Positions 57,960 through 64,000 of a stretch of 64,000 bases of DNA are shown here, in pieces. A program made the position numbers and the translations under genes. The stretch's first letter is position 1; each line of letters opens with the position of its first letter. This stretch comes from Moniliella sp. 'wahieum'. Its lineage: Eukaryota > Basidiomycota > Moniliellomycetes > Moniliellales > Moniliellaceae. Location of the stretch: positions 372,001-436,000 of the forward strand of contig RSEE01000026.1 in the NCBI GenBank assembly GCA_003971905.1. The letters are read 5' to 3'. The notes under the pieces were generated by a model. The model ran no database searches. It was not told where the DNA came from and saw only the letters and a program-made list of their open reading frames with translations.

Positions 57960-59245
57960 TTACACTTGCGCCTCGCCGCCCGAGATTTGAACCTTGATGA
58001 CCGACTTGCCATCGGCGCCGACACCCTTGGCCGTCGCTTCAAACGCCTGGATCGCATCATCAAACGCGTAGCGGTGGGTCACGATCTTGGAAATGGGAAG
58101 CTTGCCCGAGGCGACCAGGTCAATGGCGGTGCTGTAGGTACCGGTCGAGTAGCGGAAGGAACCAGTGAGGACAATCTCCTTGGAGTTGACCGCGGCATGG
58201 GGAACCCATTCATTGTCTTGGCCCCCGACATGCCCACTTGCACGTACCGACCTTGGCGACGAGTGGCGTTGACCCCAATGGCGATGCAAGGCGGAGCGCC
58301 GGTGCACTCGAGCACGAGATCAAATCCGCCCTTTTCAGCCACCTTGCCTCCGACCAGGTCAATCAAGTTCTTCGCGTTACGCTCCGACGCCGCGTCGGGC
58401 GTTCCCCCTCGAGCGGACGCTGCGACTTGTAAATGTGCGTAGCAGCAAACTCTTTGGCAAACTCCAGCTTCTCGTCAATAATGTCAACCACCGTCACGGT
58501 CGAAGCGCCCCAACCACGAGCGACGCCGGCGCACCCCAGCCCAATAGGGCCCGCACCAAACACCAGCACGTTCTGCAACGGCGCCACTTGGCCCCGGTCT
58601 ACCGTCGAGTACACGGCAACCGAAAGCGGTTCCATCAACGATGCCTCCTCGAGCGTCATGTGGTCCGGCACCTTGTGCGCAAACGACGAGTGCAGGTTGT
58701 AATACGTTGCTAGCGTGCCATCGTACGGCGGCGTAGCAGCAAAGATCATCTTGGGGCACTGGTTGTACCGTCCCCCGAGACACTCAGAGCACTTGAAGCA
58801 CGGTACACCCGGTTCCAACGCCACCCGGTCTCCTACCTTGAGGTTGTCCACGTTCGACCCGATCGCCGTCACGATCCCGGCCGATTCGTGGCCTAGCACC
58901 ATCGGCGCCTCCAGGACAAATTCGCCAATCGATCCGTGCTGCCAGTAGTGCACGTCGCTGCCGCAAATGCCTGTGGATTAGGATGGTGTGATGGGGGAGG
59001 AGGTTAGAACGGATTATTGGCCTTTCTGGATCAAGTGGCGACAGGAAAGAACCGAGGTGGAAGCGGTAGGGAACTGAAGGAAGAGAGGGAAAGAACGTAC
59101 CAGTCTGGCGAATGTTGACTTGCACCTCGTCAGGACCCGGGGCTTTGACGGGGCGCTGCTCAAAGCTGAGCACATTGACTTTTTCCAGGACGAGGGACTT
59201 GTTGCCGTCGGCGGGGGGGACGGGGAGGGAGTTGTTGGCGGCCAT
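57960..59245 (-). CDS. XYL2: zinc polyol dehydrogenase (xylitol/sorbitol dehydrogenase)
   Basis: A cytosolic MDR-family NAD enzyme oxidising xylitol to xylulose or sorbitol to fructose. Exon 1 is MAANNSLPVPPADGNKSLVL to VNIRQT. A 130-nt intron (58971-59100) splits a Gly codon before ICGSDVHYWQHGSIGEFV (catalytic zinc Cys). Then VLGHESAGIVTAIG (zinc His-Glu), VPCFKCSECLGGRYNQCPKM (all four structural-zinc Cys) and YSTVDRGQVAPLQNVLVFGA follow. The Rossmann GAGPIGLGC comes next. After a shift near 58380 it reads GGFDLVLECTGAPPCIAIGV and ends KSVIKVQISGGEAQV. The TATA box about 130 bp upstream supports this start. The sugar specificity cannot be fixed. It converges on the acyl-CoA ligase. Confidence 0.92.
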
Positions 59246-59373
59246 GTTTACGAGGATAGAGGGGGAAAGGCGGTTCGTGAAGAAGCGTAGGTGTTGTGGG
59301 TCTGGTGGAGAGATGTGGGTAGTGGGTATGGGGTGGGAGAGGAAGGGAGAGCGGGCCCAGGAGAAAGCGAGAT

Positions 59374-59380
59374 ATATATA
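59374..59380 (-). promoter_or_regulatory. TATA box of the polyol dehydrogenase gene
   Basis: ATATATAT lies 129-135 bp upstream of the ATG on the coding strand, in the context CCTATATATATCTC. Confidence 0.55.
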
Positions 59381-59632
59381 GGTGTGTGGCCCAGTCTCCT
59401 CCCCCTTGCTGGCCATAGTAATATGCACGCGACATCGTCCTTAGTAGCCCGTCCAACTACCTACCTCTACCCCTCCCCCGCCTCCCGACTACCCAGGGGC
59501 GCGGGGTAAACCGTGCGCGACAGCTCAACGCCACACACTGCCGCCCAGCCCGCCCGGTCGAGGTGAGGCGCAACTCGATTTCAGCCTCTTTCGTTCGACC
59601 TCGCCCGCGTCGGCTCGCTGCTGCGCCCCTGA

Positions 59633-59649
59633 GGCCTGAGCCTCAGGCC
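59633..59649. promoter_or_regulatory. palindrome GGCCTGAG-C-CTCAGGCC
   Basis: Identical arms to 23762-23778 with one centre base changed. It is 388 bp upstream of the polyol dehydrogenase ATG and is preceded by an extra CCTGAGG half-site. Confidence 0.55.
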
Positions 59650-61001
59650 GGTGGACCGATTAGGCCCGCCTGGCACCGCCTTTCCCCTGCTCTCTCGTCC
59701 CCGCCGACCGCGCAATTTAACGCCGCGCCGGCTCTCCCACTGCTTACCCTCTCCCCGTCTATTTTCCCTTTCGACACTTCTGTTTCCGCCTGCTCAAGCT
59801 AGTCAAGCTCAAGCTTCCCAAGGGGTGCATAATAAACTCCCCACAGCCGCCGTCCCAGCCCCTCGTGCCCACCCAATTGCATTGTCTGTGCTGGCGGGCT
59901 GCTATGTGCGCACTTGCTCTAGTCCAGTGTCCTTCCTGGCGGACCCGAGGGGATCCTTCAAGCGTTAAACGTTAAGCGTCAAGCTTCACTTCACTCAAGC
60001 TTCTCAAGCGTTACCGTGTCCCGCGGAGGGAAAAAGTAGACGCAGCAGAATGATCGATGAGCACCTTCTGCGCTGTGAGTGAGCGCTGTTTTGAGCCTGC
60101 TCCCACGCAAACTCTCACGGTTCGTGCATCATGATAGGCTGGGACCGCCGCACCAAAAATAGTACGGTCCTGTACCGTCTCACGCTCCGTCACGGTAGAG
60201 TATAAGTATACGGCAGGCAGCTATATATAGTCAGGCCATTACCATGACCAATCTCCCTGGTACCCCCTCGCGGCATAGGACCTTGCCCCCCCCTCCCCAC
60301 CCTCTCCCCCGAATTCTATAAATGGCAAAGTTGCGAACGTGCCCCGCATGCCGCGTCATGACGTGCGCGACGTTTGGGGGAGCAATGGCAGGTCAAGCGC
60401 TTGATGCATGACGCTTGGAGTGATCGATGCTCCCACGCTCATCGGGACCTTGGTCCAACGTTAGCGTTACGTCCCAGCGTCCCACGCATTATCAAGTTGG
60501 GAGAGTAGTATAGGCCTGTTGGGGGGGGGTACATTTTGCCCTGCTGTGTTGGCAAGAATGGCGGGCTTGCCAGTACTCTTACTAGTGTCCATAAGCTCCT
60601 GCCAGCTACTCGTGTGAAGGGGAGAGCAGCGCCCTCCGCTCGACTGCCCGACCTGGTTGTTGACCCCCATTATGCACTTGGGTGGGCAATGTTCCAATGA
60701 CGACGCATTCTGGTTACACTGTGGTTGCAAGTGGCCAAGTGAGCGCGGTGTCACGTGACCGATGGCACTGAAAGATTTCACACGGCAGCCTGAGCTGGCT
60801 GCCATTAATAATGGCTGGGACGGGACTGGCGCCGTGCGGCGGCGGGTGTTCGGAGCGCGGCGGCGGTGTGGGCAGGCCCGGGTGGCAGGATCGCCACGAA
60901 ACGGCAAACGCAGCCGCGCAGCTGAGAGTTGGCCGCGCTCTGCCCTTCCTCCACCTCCACCTCCTCCTCCACCACCACCTCCTTCCCCCCCCTCTCGCCC
61001 G

Positions 61002-61754
61002 ATGCAGCCCTCGAAGCCTTCTCTCAGCGGCGGCCCCCCGGCGCCCAAGTACGTCAAGTGGGTACGTATCTTCCCTCCCTGTGCCCCCGCCTTGGCCTCC
61101 GTGCTTCCTGCCTGCGTTGGCCCGTTGGCCCCATCCTTCCGCACCTTCTCTGTTGAGTGTGGTCCACTGACCTCTGCCGCCTCTCTTCTCTCGTACGCTT
61201 GCTTGTGCGTCTAGCTCGGATGGTGGGGCAACATCTCTGGGTACGGCCAGGTCGGCCAGGCTCAGCGTGGTATCATCACCTACAGTATGTCCTTTCTTTC
61301 CCCTACGTCGCGGGCGCCTTTGGACACGGCCTGCGCTGCGGTGGGCAGGGTGCTGGGCCCGTGAGAAGTAGGGAGGGGGTCCGGCGCTGGTCCTTGATTG
61401 GCCTTGCAAGCTTTTTGCCCCCCCCCTCCTTTCCCGGTCGCCCTTGGATGCCCTCTGCGGCGCCATGCTCCCCCTCCATACGCCTGCGGCCTTGGGATGG
61501 GTACCTCTTGGTAGGCTGGGTGGCTAACGTTGGTCTTCTCTTTTGTTGCATTTTTTCAGCCTTCGCCGAACCAGGTGAGCATCACGCGGCACATGATCCG
61601 TGACCACGCCAAGTGGTTCGTCATTCGTGCGGGCCGGCAGCGTGGGCGGTGGTACCGCTTGCTTGCTGTACTATGGGTGCTCGAATGGTCCAAGGCCGAC
61701 AACCACTTCCGCGCGTCCAAGGCTGGCTTGCTCAAGTACGGCCACCACGAGTAA
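61002..61754 (+). CDS. QCR8: ubiquinol-cytochrome c reductase subunit 8 (complex III)
   Basis: A small inner-membrane subunit next to cytochrome b in complex III. Exon 1 is MQPSKPSLSGGPPAPKYVKW. A 153-nt intron (61062-61214) follows. Exon 2 is LGWWGNISGYGQVGQAQRGI, then ITY, matching the QCR8 signature GWWG...Q.GI..Y. The second intron runs from GTATGT at 61285 to CAG near 61560. Exon 3 gives, with one base missing, TFSPNQVSITRH, then MIRDHAKWFVIRAG, one membrane span, and WSKADNHFRASKAGLLKYGH at the end. The 'N.....SKAG' ending is also family-typical. About 108 residues, normal size. Confidence is good but not absolute, because the membrane span may be read in a shifted frame. Confidence 0.75.
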
Positions 61755-62563
61755 CTTGTAACCTAGTAACTTAGGAACGTCGTAACCTCGACGCCTTAGA
61801 CTAAGACCAAGCTCAAGACTTTCTTTGTCTCCCTCCCTTGCTTGGTGCGAGGAAGTAGACAGAAATTGATTCAAGTTGCTCAAGTGACTAGTGACGCAGG
61901 TGTGTGGTGTGTGCCGCCGAGTGGCGACGTACCGTGAACGTTGAACGGCAGTTGAGGCCAAACGGTATAGGGGTGCAGTGTACGGCTGGGCTAGGATTCA
62001 GGTAGGTCAGCTGCTTGGTAATACCGAATGTCAAGGTGAATTGTGCTTTGGAGAGGCGAGGGCCACTTAACCCCCTCTAGTGGGCCACTATCTTGGCGCC
62101 CCAACTCACTGTGTTTTCTGTTGGCAAGCTGAGAGAGTCTTCGAAACGCTAAGCTAAGCTGAACTACGCTAAGCTACGTTGATCCAACTGAGATGGAGCG
62201 AATTAGATGGAGGATAGATTGCAAGATCCCATTGCTCCCATCAAATGATGCATCATGCAAGGCAAGAGGAAAAGGGACCGGGCTGCAAAGAAAGACAATG
62301 AGACCGGATCACCAGCACTCGCACCGCACAAGAAAACTAGAAAAAAAACGTCGATGCGAGTGCCAAGATGAGGTATCCTTGGGAGAAGAGAAAAGAGCAG
62401 AAAGGAAAGAGCACAAGACCAGCTTGCCGATCCTCTGGCCCGGGTGGCAGGGCAAAACCCGGCGGGCCAGGGGCAAGACGTTATAGGAACGGGAATTGGA
62501 AAGGGAATTGGAATGGAAATCGGAACGAACGGACGCGCCAACAGAGAGATGGAACGTTAGGCG
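61755..62563. other. convergent intergenic
   Basis: Nothing coding is seen. It holds GTGAACGTTGAACGG (61934-61948), a GCTAAGCTGAACTACGCTAAGCTACG repeat near 62149-62176, and ATGATGCATCAT at 62245-62256. Confidence 0.5.
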
Positions 62564-63824
62564 TTAGGCATCAAAACCCCATTTGACCGAGGCCGACGAG
62601 GTGACAATCTTATTGTACTCCGACCCAACCGCAATAAAGTTCTCCGTCGTGTCGGGGACCCACTCGACCACCTGCGCCTTGGTCTTCTTGCCGTCGTCCG
62701 TGACGATGGTGATCCACTTGCCACACGAGTCTTGCAACTTCTCATTCGGGTACGCCTTGGAGGGTCCAATGGCGACCGTGATGGTATCCTTGGGCGTCTG
62801 GATCCCAGGGCACCACTCGGGATCAATCACGTCCCACCACTCGAGCGTGGCATTGTACGTAGCCACCGTCTTGGCCGCGTCCGAAGCCTTGGCGGAGGCA
62901 GAGGCGGAAACTGACGAAGCAACGTGCGCAACCTTGTTCTCCACTTGCTTGGCTGCCGAAGACGATGCCGATTCCGACGCCGACGCGGACGACTTGGCCT
63001 GCGCCGAGCTGCTAGGACCGCAGGGGAAGGCGTACCGTCATCAAAGGACCATTCGACGTTGAAGATGCCCAGCACGTGTTCGGCCAGCTTGCCAAACAGG
63101 CCGTACGTCAGGTCAATGTCGCAGGCGTTGAGGCAGGTCTGGGTCGAAGCTGCCAGACGGAGCAAGCGAAGCGGTGTCAGTACGAGAGTTGGATGCGCCG
63201 CTATCCACGGGCAAGGTAGTCAGATAGTGAGGCAGTATACGTACGCGACTCGGGGCACTCGTCCATGATGCGCGCCTTTTGGCTGCCGAGAATACCCTTG
63301 ATGGTGATGGTCTTGGAGCAGAGCTTCGCGCGCTGATGCCCTGCTTGGCAAAGTAGTCGTAGCCAGGCGTGGCAAGAGCGACACCCATCTGAATTAAACA
63401 AACGGCACCACCACCACAAATCGCACAACAGGAGAGTCAGCAACCGTGTATCTCACGGTCCAGGACGGGAGCCACGGTGGTCGGTGCACTGGACCCAGGT
63501 CCTGGGCACCACAAATGAGCAAACGAGATGGAGAGGGGAGAGAATACGAACCGTGTTGTCGTTCATGAGCGTGCCGCAGCTGCCAACAGGGCTAGGGCCC
63601 TCGCTGGCAGGGTGGTAGAAGGTGGCCTGGCCCTGGATGCCACGGGCAGCGACCTGGGCGGAAAGGGTGGCGTTGTTGGCAATGTACTCATGGCGGCCCG
63701 GGCGGGGGGTGGGGTACGGCGCTGGTAGTGGCCGCCAACAGCACGGCGCTGGGGCGCGTGGTGGCCAGCGCGCACTGGACGCGGTGAGCGCGAGCAGGAG
63801 CGAGGTAAGGAGAGTGGACTTCAT
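62564..63824 (-). CDS. secreted protein with two double-psi beta-barrel (RlpA/expansin-like) domains
   Basis: MKSTLLTSLLLALTASSA is a signal peptide. The first barrel reads GQATFYHPASEGPSPVGSCG, TLMNDNT, then across a 163-nt intron (63389-63551) MGVALATPGYDYFAK, LCSKTITIKGILGSQKARIM followed by DECPES. A 95-nt intron (63150-63244) leads to CLNACDIDLTYGLFGKLAEH and GIFNVEWSFDDG. This has the family's C-C pairs, D.CP and DL......F...W.F pattern. A Ser/Ala-rich helical linker (VASSVSASASAKASDAAKTV) follows, then a second barrel: TLEWWDVIDPEWCPGIQTPK, KLQDSCGKWITIVTDDGKKT, and a final VKWGFDA. Such proteins act in or on the cell wall; no enzymatic activity is implied. Cell-wall remodelling or secreted-effector roles are possible. 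Confidence 0.78.
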
Positions 63825-64000
63825 GGCGAGTAGAGAGCGTGGAGTGGAGGTGCAGGGATGGTGGTGCAGGGGGCAGAGGACACACGATCCGGCGCGTGAC
63901 GCTACGGGCGGCGGGGAGGAGCGAGGTGGGGGTGTGTGGGGGGAGGAGGAGCGGGAGGGCTCTGCTGGTTCGGGGGTTAAAGCCCAAGGAGCCCACGGGC
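63825..64000 (-). promoter_or_regulatory. upstream region of the secreted barrel protein
   Basis: It contains pyrimidine/GGAGG-rich leader sequence and no TATA box. The window ends before any other gene. Confidence 0.35.

Larger units (their letters stand above)
59246..61001. other. long divergent intergenic region with several motifs
   Basis: No gene is supported. Motifs are the palindrome at 59633-59649, a dense run of TCAAGCGTTA/AACGTTAAGCG/TCAAGCTT words at 59957-60013, a TATATATA at 60222-60229, TTGATGCATGACG at 60401, and CCAACGTTAGCGTTACG at 60456-60472. CACGTGAC lies at 60752. Confidence 0.45.

Overview
The window is nuclear DNA of a fungus, most likely a basidiomycete yeast or smut relative. 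Coding DNA is GC-rich and genes are compact, with short GT...AG introns of about 55-160 nt. Fungal-specific families are present: a Zn2Cys6/MHR regulator, a Slm1-type BAR-PH protein, an Mgr3-like i-AAA adaptor, a cytochrome b5-fused sphingolipid desaturase, and a cytochrome b5-acyl-CoA dehydrogenase fusion. Both recognisable tRNA genes carry an intron just 3' of the anticodon. The exact lineage cannot be fixed from sequence alone.

Almost every gene, including single-copy essential ones such as ATP synthase beta, is broken by 1-nt length changes, mostly in homopolymers. This looks like uncorrected long-read assembly error rather than biology. CDS coordinates below are therefore gene spans from likely start to likely stop, not clean open frames.

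Layout. 0-9 kb: an Rtc3/SBDS-like protein, a candidate tail-anchored Pex26-like protein, NAC-beta (EGD1/BTF3), tRNA-Asp, an Mgr3-like TPR protein and a TFIIIC 90-kDa-type subunit. 9-19 kb: cytochrome b5-acyl-CoA dehydrogenase, an M20 carboxypeptidase S-like peptidase, a small mitochondrial membrane protein and a single-pass membrane protein. 19-34 kb: two long disordered proteins, a coiled-coil/acidic/Hsp20-like protein, a Rab GTPase with a low-complexity insert and a large Zn2Cys6 regulator. 34-45 kb: sphingolipid desaturase, a MICOS Mic26/27 subunit, tRNA-Ala, ATP2, a small unknown gene and Slm1-like. 45-52 kb: a gene-poor stretch of visibly lower GC holding one orphan zinc-finger/coiled-coil gene. 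52-64 kb: a homeodomain regulator, an acyl-CoA ligase, xylitol/sorbitol dehydrogenase, QCR8 and a secreted protein with two double-psi beta-barrel domains.

The genes do not form one pathway. Mitochondrial functions recur (Mgr3-like, Mic26/27, ATP2, QCR8), as do lipid metabolism (acyl-CoA dehydrogenase, acyl-CoA ligase, desaturase, and Slm1 at the plasma membrane). The most promising unexplained signals are non-coding: a palindrome family GGCCTGAG(N)CTCAGGCC, a family of AACGTTCAA-type motifs that includes a 15-bp inverted repeat, and a ladder of TATA elements about 79 bp apart. I see no CRISPR array, intact transposon or viral gene.
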